This document shows, in pieces, positions 14,321 through 23,137 of a DNA stretch of 64,000 nt. The notes beneath the pieces were generated by a model, which worked only from the letters and a program-made list of their open reading frames with translations, ran no database searches and was not told where the DNA came from. The translations under genes and the position numbers were made by a program. How positions within the stretch are numbered: the first letter of the stretch is position 1; each line of letters opens with the position of its first letter. This DNA is from an uncultured Carboxylicivirga sp. (GTDB lineage Bacteria; Bacteroidota; Bacteroidia; Bacteroidales; Marinilabiliaceae), in assembly GCF_963674565.1 (NCBI RefSeq), contig NZ_OY771430.1, forward strand, positions 3,596,001 through 3,660,000. Reading direction: 5' to 3'.

Positions 14321-15808
14321 ATGGCAGAACCGATATCATTACCAAAAGGTTATAAACGATTAGGAGCTTTCGCAATTGATGAAGATTCAGTCTTCACCAC
14401 TCAGGTTGCCCTGGATGCTTATTTAGCCGGTGGATCATCTTATGCCGGCCAGGTTGTTGCCTTAGTACTGGATGGAGAAAATGAAGCACAAATTTACAAG
14501 GTTAACAAGGATAAGTCACTTGGTAGCATTGGTAGTGTGGATATTACCGTAGATGCAGAGCCAACCGAAAACAGCGAGAATCCTGTAAGTTCGGGAGGTG
14601 TATTTATTGCATTGAGCAATAAAGCTGAAAGTGACCATACCCATGAAATTGATGCAGCACCAACACAAGACAGTACTAAACCGGTAAGTTCAGGAGGTGT
14701 ATTTACTGAATTGGGTAAAAAAGCTGAAAGCAATCACAATCATACTTTATCGGGCATTACTCCGGATGCAAATAATGCCAATAAAGTGCCGGTTGTTTCT
14801 GCCGATGGAACCGTTATTGGTTATACCGCTTTTACCGTTGATCAGATTGTACAATTGGCATCCATTGACTTATCTGACATAGCAGTTGGAGAAAAAAAGA
14901 TTGTCCTGGCTGAAAAAGCGGAGGATGGAAGCCCAATAATGGGTGGAGCCATAACACAATTGGATAAACTAGGGCCACCAACACTATCTACTATCCTGGC
15001 AGAAACACAAGCCGGATGGGATGGTGATGAGATAACTGTTACAGGTAACAATTTGAATGGAGCATTAGGCGAAAACAGCCAGGAATATCGTATTGGTAGT
15101 GACTTCTTCTTATGTATTGCTCATAGTTACGGTACTGATGCTACAAACGGAAGTGCTACCTGGGTGCGTAATCGCGGCCAGGATTCATTAACTCCAGGCG
15201 TAGCCAATGATGATGCTATTATAACAGAACTGGAAACGGAAGATGGTTGGAGTGCAGCTAATTTCAAGCAGATAGGAACCAAGAGTAAAAAAGGAACCTG
15301 GTATCGAAATATTACCGGTGGCTATTTATACATGTGTATAGATAAGTTGAATGGTTGGACACGAGTTGGTTCTCCTTTAGCTATTGACCTGGAAATAACA
15401 GACACAACGCACCCGATACTTATTGCATCCTTAAAGGCTCACTCCTGGTCAAGCTTTTACCTGGAAGGAACCAATGAGACTGATGAAGCCGCAGAGCAAG
15501 GTCAGGAATATTGGGATAATACTCTTGGTTTTGTGTATAAACGTGGTAAAGATGGGTATTGGATGCGCAGTAGTGTGGCAGACCGTGAAAATATCTTTTT
15601 TGCTGCCATTGCTCCTGATTATGGAATAGTAACCAGGGGATTCAATTTTAAAGTGATTGCTAAGTCTGATTTTGGAGGAACATCTACCATTACCACAAGT
15701 GCAGATGTAGCCTATAACATTGGCGATACTGTTAATTCAGGGGATTACCTAAAGGTGTCTTCAGATACTGAATTGTCAAGAACTGTATTAATTATTCAAC
15801 CGGTATAA
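14321..15808 (+). CDS. Fibre protein with SSGGVF/dHTH repeats, 495 aa
   Basis: Two tandem copies of a ~40-residue fibre repeat occur at ~70-150: PVSSGGVFIALSNKAESDHTH and PVSSGGVFTELGKKAESNHNH. These are the repeated phage tail-fibre type with paired His that can hold metal in a trimer. A beta-rich C-terminal half (~190-495) follows and would be the receptor-binding end, with many Trp and Tyr. It is a trimeric fibre protein by analogy. Confidence 0.65.
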   Translation: MAEPISLPKGYKRLGAFAIDEDSVFTTQVALDAYLAGGSSYAGQVVALVLDGENEAQIYKVNKDKSLGSIGSVDITVDAEPTENSENPVSSGGVFIALSNKAESDHTHEIDAAPTQDSTKPVSSGGVFTELGKKAESNHNHTLSGITPDANNANKVPVVSADGTVIGYTAFTVDQIVQLASIDLSDIAVGEKKIVLAEKAEDGSPIMGGAITQLDKLGPPTLSTILAETQAGWDGDEITVTGNNLNGALGENSQEYRIGSDFFLCIAHSYGTDATNGSATWVRNRGQDSLTPGVANDDAIITELETEDGWSAANFKQIGTKSKKGTWYRNITGGYLYMCIDKLNGWTRVGSPLAIDLEITDTTHPILIASLKAHSWSSFYLEGTNETDEAAEQGQEYWDNTLGFVYKRGKDGYWMRSSVADRENIFFAAIAPDYGIVTRGFNFKVIAKSDFGGTSTITTSADVAYNIGDTVNSGDYLKVSSDTELSRTVLIIQPV

Positions 15809-15809
15809 A

Positions 15810-17162
15810 ATGACGCAATTAGTACAACATAGTAGTAGACCCATTGAATACAATATAAACTTCTCTGCCAATGGTGATACATCTTGGACATGTATTGCTG
15901 AAGGAACAATTGAAATATATGCAATTGAGAGTAATAATGTAGATAGTTTCACCGTAAATGGAAATGATACATTACCTGTCACAATAGGTGCAGGGGTAGG
16001 TTTCCCTGTTTCCATTACTAAAACCAACGATTCAGAAACAGCTTCTATAAAACTTTTAGCCAGGAGACCATTTAAGAAAACATTTAATTTTAATGCTCCG
16101 AATTATAACGCTTATGACGGACGTTACATCTATGTTTTATTAAATGACAACACTGTTTTAAAGCTTGATTCGAATTTGCTTCTTCCATCGAATTATTCAG
16201 GTGATGGAGCCTGGATTGTTTCACCTGTTGTTGCAACTATTAATTTACCTGCATTGCCCAATGGAGCAACCTATACTGCAATTCAGTTTGTTAAGAATGG
16301 AGGTATAGAGAAAATATTTCTTATTGGTGGAGAAGCTAATTCATTTAAGTGGTATGCTTCGTTTATAAGAATTAGCGATGACACTATTTGGAATATGGAT
16401 TTTTCAGTGCAAGATTCATATACACAAGTAATGAATTCGACTTTGCTTTATAATTCTCCAGGAGTAATTCTGTATGACTTTCTAAATGAATATTTATATA
16501 TAAGGTCAACACAAGGGAGCAATGGAGGAACCGTGTTAAGAGTTGAATTAGATAACTTGGTTTATTCAAACATGGGTTATTCTTCCTTTATATACAGAAA
16601 CCTTGGTTACCAAAAGCCAAATCCTTTCCAATTCTCACCTTATGAAAACCAATTTATAAATATTGGAGATTTAGATTTTACAACAAGTCGTTCACATAAT
16701 TATAAGATTCAACAAAACAATGGTAATGTTTTTGGATATAGATTTGATATCAATAGAAGATTAAGTACTGGAATATCATTTGGACAATTAAATTATTTTA
16801 ATGAATATGGACAGCATTTATCAGTAGTTAATTGGGGTGGAGTTGGTCAATATTCATGTACTGATTTAAAAGGATTCTACAGAGCCCAAGCAGCCTGGAT
16901 GACTTACAAAAATTACTTTTCTATTACCAATTGGGGAACATTAAGCACCCAGGCCGGACAAACAACTCATACAACCAATTATATGAGCAGCTTATTGAAT
17001 TGTAATATCAATAGTCTTTTCATTGGTTTTGAATGCAGTTCTTCATTTGTTTTTACAAATAGAATGATTCTTTTCAAAGAAGATCAAGCTCCTGCTGATT
17101 TTGCCTATTATGATTTTGCTACAAATATGCTAGGCGCCTGTTCCACTCAATTATTAATTTGA
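15810..17162 (+). CDS. Beta-propeller-like receptor-binding candidate, 450 aa
   Basis: After a ~90-residue beta domain (SWTCIAEGTIEIYAIESNN), the sequence shows repeated strand-turn units (YDGRYIYVLLNDNTVLKLDS, and KIFLIGGEANSFKWYASFI) suggestive of a propeller. It is more AT-rich and poorer in CCWGG than its neighbours, which suggests a module acquired later. It is likely to decide host range. Confidence 0.45.
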   Translation: MTQLVQHSSRPIEYNINFSANGDTSWTCIAEGTIEIYAIESNNVDSFTVNGNDTLPVTIGAGVGFPVSITKTNDSETASIKLLARRPFKKTFNFNAPNYNAYDGRYIYVLLNDNTVLKLDSNLLLPSNYSGDGAWIVSPVVATINLPALPNGATYTAIQFVKNGGIEKIFLIGGEANSFKWYASFIRISDDTIWNMDFSVQDSYTQVMNSTLLYNSPGVILYDFLNEYLYIRSTQGSNGGTVLRVELDNLVYSNMGYSSFIYRNLGYQKPNPFQFSPYENQFINIGDLDFTTSRSHNYKIQQNNGNVFGYRFDINRRLSTGISFGQLNYFNEYGQHLSVVNWGGVGQYSCTDLKGFYRAQAAWMTYKNYFSITNWGTLSTQAGQTTHTTNYMSSLLNCNINSLFIGFECSSSFVFTNRMILFKEDQAPADFAYYDFATNMLGACSTQLLI

Positions 17163-17163
17163 T

Positions 17164-17496
17164 ATGAATTTCGGATATACATTAAACCAGGAAGGTCTGC
17201 CGGTTGCATATGGTTTAGAGGGGAGTTATGACCATTACGTAGATGGTTCAGAACCATTCTCCGGATTTGACATTAACCAATGGCAAAAAAACTTGGAAAC
17301 AGGTGAATGGATTTACCTACCCAATATCACTCCAATAGATACAACCATAACAGGGGTTCGTTACGATTGGGAAAACAACAAGTGCTATATCACCATCCGT
17401 GATATCTACAGAATAGGTGAACATGAATTTGATTGTAATTCCACCTGGACAGATGCAGATTGCCAGGCAGCAATTAACCAAAAATTTAACGTATGA
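17164..17496 (+). CDS. Small fibre-associated protein with shared C-terminal motif, 110 aa
   Basis: The last ~45 residues (VRYDWENNKCYITIRD...HEFDCNSTWTDADCQAAI) match the last ~45 of 18221..18580 (VEYNWKDNQALITIAD...HVFDCDSTWTETDCQAAI), while the N-terminal parts differ. It overlaps the next gene by 4 bp. It may be a chaperone or adaptor for the adjacent fibre, with the common part docking to the virion. Confidence 0.6.
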   Translation: MNFGYTLNQEGLPVAYGLEGSYDHYVDGSEPFSGFDINQWQKNLETGEWIYLPNITPIDTTITGVRYDWENNKCYITIRDIYRIGEHEFDCNSTWTDADCQAAINQKFNV

Positions 17497-18215
17497 CCAA
17501 AGTTTTAAAACAAAACGGTGTCGGAGGAAAGATCATTCGAGCGCAAAGTTCAGGTAAGGTACTTAAGCAGAATTATAGTTTTGGAAAATCTTTAACAAAC
17601 ATCTTTAGTTTCGATTTGTATTTAACGTTGAAACATAATTTTGAAACGTTTGAAGAGGAAGGTACGATTGAATTATTTTGCAAAGATGTTGATGATTCAT
17701 CTCAAAGATATTTTTTCCAAGCAGCTTATGATGGAAGTAATAATCTTCACTCTAAAGTCTCAACTTCCAATCTAGGCGAAGTTTATTTATGCTGGCGATG
17801 GGATGCTTCAGGTGTAACTAACAATTCTTATGCGGCTAGCTATAGAGGTAACATATCAGGAAAATCAGTAACCTATTTTACTTTATCAGGTGGAGACGAT
17901 GGTGCTAGAAAAGACCAATATTTCTATATAGGAAGTAATAGAAACAAGCTTTTTAGATATTATGGAAGAAAAATTTCTACCACAGAGATGAGTTACAATA
18001 AAAATAACAATTTAGGTAACGAACCTCTTAACACGAAAAGTTTATTGTGTGAGATAGATTTCAAATTCGCTGAGATAATCGACTTTAATGGGACTGTTGG
18101 AGTAGGATTCAGAGACAAATCAGGTAATGGAAATCATGCCAAATTTGTTGGATTACCTTCAGGAACATTACAAGAGCAAGTTGATTATGTGAATAATTCA
18201 TTACTAAAACTGTAA
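17493..18215 (+). CDS. LamG/lectin-like surface protein, 240 aa
   Basis: The sequence has a concanavalin-like or LamG-like pattern with FYIGSNRNKLFRYYGRKIS and DKSGNGNHAKF near the end, the latter being a typical LamG strand-turn. No CCWGG was found in this gene. It is AT-rich and flanked by two genes that share a C-terminal motif, so it looks like an inserted or swapped receptor-binding cassette. Confidence 0.55.
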   Translation: MTKVLKQNGVGGKIIRAQSSGKVLKQNYSFGKSLTNIFSFDLYLTLKHNFETFEEEGTIELFCKDVDDSSQRYFFQAAYDGSNNLHSKVSTSNLGEVYLCWRWDASGVTNNSYAASYRGNISGKSVTYFTLSGGDDGARKDQYFYIGSNRNKLFRYYGRKISTTEMSYNKNNNLGNEPLNTKSLLCEIDFKFAEIIDFNGTVGVGFRDKSGNGNHAKFVGLPSGTLQEQVDYVNNSLLKL

Positions 18216-18220
18216 TTACA

Positions 18221-18580
18221 ATGGTTAAATACGCACTTATAATATCATCCTCTTTTAATGCTAATTACTACCCGAAATTAGTACAAAATAGCTTCCAGGA
18301 TATCACTCATAACGACATTCAGTACAAGCTCTTATTTGCCTTTGAAAAGTATATCAACGACTATCCTTTCGACCTGGTATTTGATAGCCAGAAAACATAT
18401 GAAACCTGGCTAAAATCAGGTATTGACAAATCAATAGAAAAGGTAGAATACAACTGGAAAGATAACCAGGCATTAATTACAATAGCGGATAGTAATTTCC
18501 CTGGGCCTCATGTATTCGATTGTGATTCTACCTGGACAGAAACCGACTGCCAGGCAGCCATTAATACAAAATTTCCTTAG
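18221..18580 (+). CDS. Second copy of the shared-tail protein, 119 aa
   Basis: The C-terminal ~45 residues repeat those of 17164..17496, including FDC.STWT..DCQAAI..KF with both cysteines conserved. The N-terminal ~70 residues are unrelated. The shared part also holds at nucleotide level in the last 60 bases. Last gene of the fibre run; a gap of ~110 bp follows. Confidence 0.6.
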   Translation: MVKYALIISSSFNANYYPKLVQNSFQDITHNDIQYKLLFAFEKYINDYPFDLVFDSQKTYETWLKSGIDKSIEKVEYNWKDNQALITIADSNFPGPHVFDCDSTWTETDCQAAINTKFP

Positions 18581-18623
18581 CGAGAAACTGACTTAAACTA
18601 CCAAATCGAGAAGAAAACCCCCT

Positions 18624-18649
18624 GAAACTGCAAAAAACCGAAAGCGTGA
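18624..18649 (+). promoter_or_regulatory. Purine-rich motif before the core/lysis block
   Basis: GAAACTGCAAAAAACCGAAAGCG recalls AAACTGCCCAAAACGGAAAGTGC at 667-689 and CCGAAAGTGAG near 8488. It precedes the block starting at 18690. Confidence 0.4.
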
Positions 18650-18689
18650 TTATGACAACTAATATTTTAACATCGAAAATTGAACGAAA

Positions 18690-19139
18690 ATGCGCGAGAC
18701 GTTTAAAAATGCAGTTATTCAAAACATCGGCAAAATCATTGCCGGATTAATCGTTACCACTCTTTTAGGTGTATTTACAACGATTGTAGTTGAACCTGTA
18801 AAACAGGTGATAAACATGCCTAACGAAGTCCGAGAATCACTACAAGGCTTCGATAAAAAGCAACAACAATTTGAATCCAGGCAAATGCAGTTCTTCAATA
18901 CCCTGGAGAAACAATCACAGGCCGACACAGCCATTTACAAGCAGCTTGAAAAACTCAATAAGTCAAGTGACTTACTTCACACTGAAATGGCAGTAGTAAA
19001 GACCAAAATAGCCACTATACGCGATGAACTACCGGCACTCCATCAACGATTTAATGACATTGAAAACACCGTTAAAAATGCCCAGGCGTTAAGTGACTTT
19101 GCTTATAAATCATCAATTAATACTTCATACAATGAGTAA
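18690..19139 (+). CDS. Membrane-anchored coiled-coil protein, 149 aa
   Basis: One N-terminal transmembrane helix (residues ~12-32, IGKIIAGLIVTTLLGVFTTIVV) leads into a long coiled coil (~50-140) with heptads rich in Gln, Glu and Lys. It resembles spanin-like or tail-anchored phage proteins in layout only. Overlaps the basic repeat protein by 8 bp and may tether it to a membrane. The family is not recognised. Confidence 0.6.
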   Translation: MRETFKNAVIQNIGKIIAGLIVTTLLGVFTTIVVEPVKQVINMPNEVRESLQGFDKKQQQFESRQMQFFNTLEKQSQADTAIYKQLEKLNKSSDLLHTEMAVVKTKIATIRDELPALHQRFNDIENTVKNAQALSDFAYKSSINTSYNE

Positions 19140-20355
19140 CAACAAACCACTAATTAACCAGGTTAGTGAGGGCATTAAGTTTGCCTTTGGTATGGATTCC
19201 GAAACAAAAGGAGAGTTCGTACCAAAACTAAAGAAGATTCCGGAGGTGAAAATTCCACCTACGAAGGCTGAAAAAAGAGCAGCATACTTGAAAAGGCGCA
19301 AGCAAGCGGCTTTTAACAAGCGTTTCAGCAACCTGGAAAAAGGCCAAAGAAACACATCCAGGTTAAACAAGAATTTGAATCGTGGAGTTAGCCAGGTTAG
19401 TCAAGCCAGGCGCGAACATGCTGCCATGAAACGCACGATTGCATCCAACAAAAAAACGATTGCTCAGCTAAGAAGAGAATTAGCTGCACAAAAACGTCAT
19501 GCTGCATTATTAATGAAGCGTTGGGAGAAAAAGAACCAGGCTCAACTTCGTAAGATGAGTGTTTCTTTCCGCAATCAGTTGAAGCGAAACCAGGCAAAAG
19601 CATTCCAGGCGTATGCAAAACAGATGGCAAAAAAAAAGCGACCATCATCCTCGGTGAGAACAAGAAGAAAAGTTACGCATTCAACTCGAAGACCTTTAAA
19701 GCGTCCAAGTTCTTTAAATCGAAAACGAAGGATTACTTCTTCCCCTGGCAGAAAATCCTCTACGGTAAAGAGAAGGTTAGTTTCTAAGCGTAGAACAGTT
19801 CGCAAACCGGTTCGCAGAATCATTAAGCGCAGACCAACGATCAAACGTCCTACCAGGAAACCAACCAGGAGAATTGTTCGCAGACCGGTTAAACGTAGAA
19901 TAGTACGCAAACCAGTACGCAAAACTATTAAGCGTAGACCAACGATCAAACGTCCTACCAGGAAACCAACCAGGAGAATTGTTCGCAGACCGGTTAAACG
20001 TAGAACAGTACGCAAACCAGTACGCAGAATTATTAAACGTAGATCAACTATCAAACGTCCTACCAGGAAACCAACCAGGAGAATTGTTCGCAGACCAGTT
20101 AAACGTAGAATAGTACGCAAACCAGTACGCAAAACTATTAAGCGTAGATCAACGATCAAACGTCCTACCAGGAAACCAATCAGGAGAATCGTTCGCAGAC
20201 CGGTTAAACGCAAGGTAGTTAGATCGAGCAGTAAATCAAGAGCAGCAATAGCCAGGCAATTAAGAGCGCATACCGCAAAGGTAAGAGCTAAAGCAATGGC
20301 TAAATCGCGAAAGAGAAAACGCTCAGTTATCAGACGAATATTTAAACGCAGATAA
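19132..20355 (+). CDS. Arg/Lys-rich protamine-like repeat protein, 407 aa
   Basis: ATG at 19132 overlaps the stop of the gene before it. Residues ~1-45 are ordinary, ~45-170 form a basic helical region, and ~235-375 hold four exact 35-residue repeats with the pattern KRPTRKPTRRIVRRPVKR..VRKPVR.. The protein is nearly all Arg, Lys, Pro, Thr and Val there, like protamines, histone H1 tails and the core proteins of adenoviruses. It most likely condenses the genome. Repeat units differ only slightly (RPT or RST, RKT or RRI), so they duplicated recently. A long leftward frame on the opposite strand is an artefact of this composition. Confidence 0.75.
   Translation: MSNNKPLINQVSEGIKFAFGMDSETKGEFVPKLKKIPEVKIPPTKAEKRAAYLKRRKQAAFNKRFSNLEKGQRNTSRLNKNLNRGVSQVSQARREHAAMKRTIASNKKTIAQLRRELAAQKRHAALLMKRWEKKNQAQLRKMSVSFRNQLKRNQAKAFQAYAKQMAKKKRPSSSVRTRRKVTHSTRRPLKRPSSLNRKRRITSSPGRKSSTVKRRLVSKRRTVRKPVRRIIKRRPTIKRPTRKPTRRIVRRPVKRRIVRKPVRKTIKRRPTIKRPTRKPTRRIVRRPVKRRTVRKPVRRIIKRRSTIKRPTRKPTRRIVRRPVKRRIVRKPVRKTIKRRSTIKRPTRKPIRRIVRRPVKRKVVRSSSKSRAAIARQLRAHTAKVRAKAMAKSRKRKRSVIRRIFKRR
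19831..20250 (+). repeat. Four 105-bp tandem repeats inside the basic protein gene
   Basis: Successive units begin at 19831, 19936, 20041 and 20146 (start AGACC or AGATC, AACGATCAAACG follows), exactly 105 bp apart. They encode four 35-residue basic units. Copy number could vary by recombination. Confidence 0.9.
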
Positions 20356-20386
20356 TTTTTATTCATATACATAAACCGCATTGATT

Positions 20387-21193
20387 ATGGATATTAAACA
20401 GACATCAACACATTTACAGAGGTTGGGGCAACCGTTCGACGTTTTCATTAATAAAGGAGGCGTTGAACGGCAACTTTATAAAAACCTGGAACCAACAGAC
20501 GTTGAAACCTTACTCAAAGAAGTTAAGGAAGCTCAAAAACCGGATGCTATTATCATCCAACAAAAACGTAGAAATGGTTCATCTAATATAATTGATGGAG
20601 ACAAGTACCCAATTGCTCTAAATGGAATACAAGAAGCACCAACCAATCAAAATCCAACTCCAATGAATACTTCACAAGTTCAATCCTTTAATGCTAGTAC
20701 TGATATTAAAGACTACATGCTATTAGACTTAAAAGAGAAACTAGCAGACTATAAGGAAAGAAACAAGAAGCTTGAAGCGGAAAACGAAACCTTGAAAAAG
20801 GAAAACTTTGAACTAGAAAAGGATAACAAATACAAGGACAAAGAATTTGAGTTAGAACGCAAAGGCCAGGAGTACGAAAAGAGTAACGGACTTTCAGGTG
20901 TATTAGAAACCGTATCTACCAATCCGGCATTGGCCACCATAGCAGCTACCGCAATTGGCCGATTAATGGGAATAGATGTACCGGCCATTGGAGCAATCGA
21001 ACCAGGAACCGAACAGCCAGGAGCCGATCAAGCTTCAGCTGATACCCTTCCGGCAAAAGTGGCAGAACAGATTAAAGCCTGGGTAGGCAGTCAATCTGAT
21101 GAAATAGCACAACAGGTGTATGCAATATTCAGCCAGTTAGCAGCCGATGTAGAAAAGATTCCTGATGTATTAACCTTTTTAAGTGAAGAATAA
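20387..21193 (+). CDS. Coiled-coil protein, scaffold-like, 268 aa
   Basis: ATG at 20387 is preferred over the TTG at 20381. Residues ~105-165 form a strong coiled coil (LKEKLADYKERNKKLEAENE, LKKENFELEKDNKYK). Residues ~170-195 are hydrophobic and small-residue rich (LATIAATAIGRLMG), and the C-terminal part is helical. LNGIQ occurs near residue 80, in line with the LNG motif elsewhere. It may be a scaffold or a core-organising protein. The family is not recognised. Confidence 0.6.
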   Translation: MDIKQTSTHLQRLGQPFDVFINKGGVERQLYKNLEPTDVETLLKEVKEAQKPDAIIIQQKRRNGSSNIIDGDKYPIALNGIQEAPTNQNPTPMNTSQVQSFNASTDIKDYMLLDLKEKLADYKERNKKLEAENETLKKENFELEKDNKYKDKEFELERKGQEYEKSNGLSGVLETVSTNPALATIAATAIGRLMGIDVPAIGAIEPGTEQPGADQASADTLPAKVAEQIKAWVGSQSDEIAQQVYAIFSQLAADVEKIPDVLTFLSEE

Positions 21194-21375
21194 TGAAGTC
21201 ATTTAATATCCCTGTTCAGGCCAATGTATCAAGCGTATCAGAAGAAATAGATGTTGTATCGAGCATTCAAACCATTGTTAAGAATGTGAGTATCGAGAAT
21301 CTTAAACTTTTGGCAGAAAAGAGCAAAAAGCCTGGCATAAACAAAAAGATTCAAACGTATAAAAAGTTTATGTAA
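21193..21375 (+). CDS. Small hypothetical protein, 60 aa
   Basis: I do not recognise it. It is short and helical (SSIQTIVKNVSIENLKLLAEKSK) with a basic C-terminus. It overlaps the preceding stop and the next start (TAATG), so it is coupled to both. Confidence 0.5.
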   Translation: MKSFNIPVQANVSSVSEEIDVVSSIQTIVKNVSIENLKLLAEKSKKPGINKKIQTYKKFM

Positions 21376-21872
21376 TGATACCATTATTAGCAGCCGCCGC
21401 TAAAGGCGACACCATGAAAAAAGTAGGTTTGTTTGTCGGAGCCGGAGCCGTACTCGGTTTAGGCTATTGGGGCTACAAATCCTATAAGAAAAAGGCTAAT
21501 GTAAAGCAAGCTGCACAAAAGTATGGCGATGGCTCAAAAGAGGGTAAAGCGGTAGAATATGCCGGTATGATTTATTCTTCTTTACATGCCGGTTGGTTTA
21601 ATTGGGCAGAAGATGAAAAGGCACTTTATAAAGTAGCTCTTGAAATGAATAAAAATGGTGTTAGCATGAAATTAGTGGGGGATGCTTACCGAAAGCTTTA
21701 CAATAAAGAGTTGGTAACTGAATTAAACCGGTTATTAAACCCCGAAGAGCTGACCATTTTTAACAATGCCTATAATGGCAAAGTTCAGCCAATATCTAAA
21801 ACATCATCATTAATCAAAACAGCAGCATACCTCAATCCGGTATTTGCTCCATTAACCTGGTTATCCAAATGA
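21375..21872 (+). CDS. Membrane-anchored helical protein, 165 aa
   Basis: After a short lead, one membrane helix (residues ~15-34, KVGLFVGAGAVLGLGYWGY) precedes a basic KSYKKK stretch and a soluble helical domain (~50-140). A second hydrophobic stretch lies near the end (AAYLNPVFAPLTWL). The GYWGYKSYKKK layout matches that of 8526 (GYFGYQAFKDK), so these look like members of a set of virion-membrane proteins. It overlaps the next gene by 4 bp. Confidence 0.6.
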   Translation: MIPLLAAAAKGDTMKKVGLFVGAGAVLGLGYWGYKSYKKKANVKQAAQKYGDGSKEGKAVEYAGMIYSSLHAGWFNWAEDEKALYKVALEMNKNGVSMKLVGDAYRKLYNKELVTELNRLLNPEELTIFNNAYNGKVQPISKTSSLIKTAAYLNPVFAPLTWLSK

Positions 21873-22510
21873 AAAATTTAGCAGTAGTAGCAGGGTTCGC
21901 AGCATTGGGATATTACCTGATGAAGAAATACGAAAATCCTAACCAGGCACAAGTCAGTACAGCTGATACAGCTAAACTATTTCCTCTGAAAAAAGGAGAT
22001 AAAAACAACCTGGTTAAACAAGTTCAAAAAGCTCTTATCAATAGAGGTGGCGATGCAGCTCACCTGGTATTATCCGTTGGTGGAGCTACCGGAATATTTA
22101 ACGAGCAAACCGAAAAGGCATTAACATCATTGGGTTATCCGGCTCAATTAAGCCAGGAACATTACCAAATGTTGATTGATGATTCAAAGGTACTACGCAA
22201 TATTGCCTACGTAATTGATGTAGATGGTGCAACTCTGTTTACAGGCGTAGGGAATAGTTTTAGCCAGGAGTACGGATATGGACGTGACCCATTCACGCAA
22301 ATACCGGTACGCACTCACCTGGGAACATCGACCGGCAATTATAAGAATGGCCTGGTGGAATTGACCACTACTATCAACGTTAGACGTGTTAAGTTTTGGG
22401 TTTCTACCGACAAGGTGGCCATGATTAGCCAGGGCGAATATGATATGATGAAAACCTCTAAAATCCTTCCTAAGAGCGAAGAAGTAAGAGGTAAACTTTT
22501 AAAACTGTAA
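21869..22510 (+). CDS. Membrane-anchored peptidoglycan-binding protein, 213 aa
   Basis: One N-terminal membrane helix (VVAGFAALGYYLMKKY) is followed at ~35-105 by a PG_binding_1 domain: LKKGDKNNLVKQVQKAL...GATGIFNEQTEKALTSLG. A beta-rich C-terminal domain (~115-213) is unassigned. It binds peptidoglycan, probably helping entry or lysis, and it stands directly before the lysozyme (3 bp gap). Confidence 0.75.
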   Translation: MKNLAVVAGFAALGYYLMKKYENPNQAQVSTADTAKLFPLKKGDKNNLVKQVQKALINRGGDAAHLVLSVGGATGIFNEQTEKALTSLGYPAQLSQEHYQMLIDDSKVLRNIAYVIDVDGATLFTGVGNSFSQEYGYGRDPFTQIPVRTHLGTSTGNYKNGLVELTTTINVRRVKFWVSTDKVAMISQGEYDMMKTSKILPKSEEVRGKLLKL

Positions 22511-22513
22511 GCC

Positions 22514-23125
22514 ATGTTTCAACAAATACTTCCCGAAATTCTCAATCACGAGGGTTATTATTCTAATCATTCCAATGACAAGGGGGGTGAGACTTATCGC
22601 GGCATAGCGCGTAAGTTTCACCCATCCTGGGTTGGGTGGAAGATTATTGATGAAGAAAAAGCCTATAAAGGTTCTTTACCAAGAAACTTTAAGAGTGAAT
22701 ATCCACAAATGGAGACCCTTGTAGCTCAATTCTACAAATCAAAGTTTTGGGATAAAATCTTACTCGATCAGGTTAAAGATACTTCCTTACAACGCATCAT
22801 ATTTGATGCCTACGTTAATTCAGGAGGTAATGGCATTAAGCTACTTCAACGTGTATTACGTGACCAATTTGGAAAGAACATAGCCGTGGATGGTGCGCAA
22901 GGTAGATTGACAGTAGCAGCTATCAACAGCGTTAATCCGGAGCAATTATTTGAATCATTCAAAACAGCCAGGGCTAGTTATTACAATGCCATAGCTAAAA
23001 ATGGAAATGAAGTATTTCTGAAAGGTTGGCTTAATCGATTATCGAGCTTTAAATACACACCGGCCATATCTGCCGCTTTAGTAGTTGGCCTGGCCGTAGG
23101 AGGTTTTTTTTTATCAAATATCTAA
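22514..23125 (+). CDS. GH108-family lysozyme (endolysin), 203 aa
   Basis: The N-terminus has the GH108 signature ILNHEGYYSNHSNDKGGETYRGIA with catalytic Glu13. Residues ~90-150 match the PG_binding_3 domain that always follows it (FDAYVNSGGNGIKLLQRVL, and VDGAQGRLTVAAINS). A C-terminal hydrophobic helix (~183-200, PAISAALVVGLAVGGFFL) is an addition, perhaps a membrane tether. It cleaves the glycan strand in lysis. The holin gene is 12 bp downstream. Confidence 0.88.
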   Translation: MFQQILPEILNHEGYYSNHSNDKGGETYRGIARKFHPSWVGWKIIDEEKAYKGSLPRNFKSEYPQMETLVAQFYKSKFWDKILLDQVKDTSLQRIIFDAYVNSGGNGIKLLQRVLRDQFGKNIAVDGAQGRLTVAAINSVNPEQLFESFKTARASYYNAIAKNGNEVFLKGWLNRLSSFKYTPAISAALVVGLAVGGFFLSNI

Positions 23126-23137
23126 TGCGTAATAAGA

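Noticed and set aside
19831..20250. CRISPR array
   Set aside because: The 105-bp units are contiguous, keep frame and encode a repeated peptide. There are no spacers and no cas genes.
19575..20381. 268-residue leftward frame opposite the basic repeat protein
   Set aside because: It is the complement of the Arg/Lys/Pro codons, gives a Leu/Arg-repeat product with no family resemblance, and has no start context. It is a shadow of the repeats.
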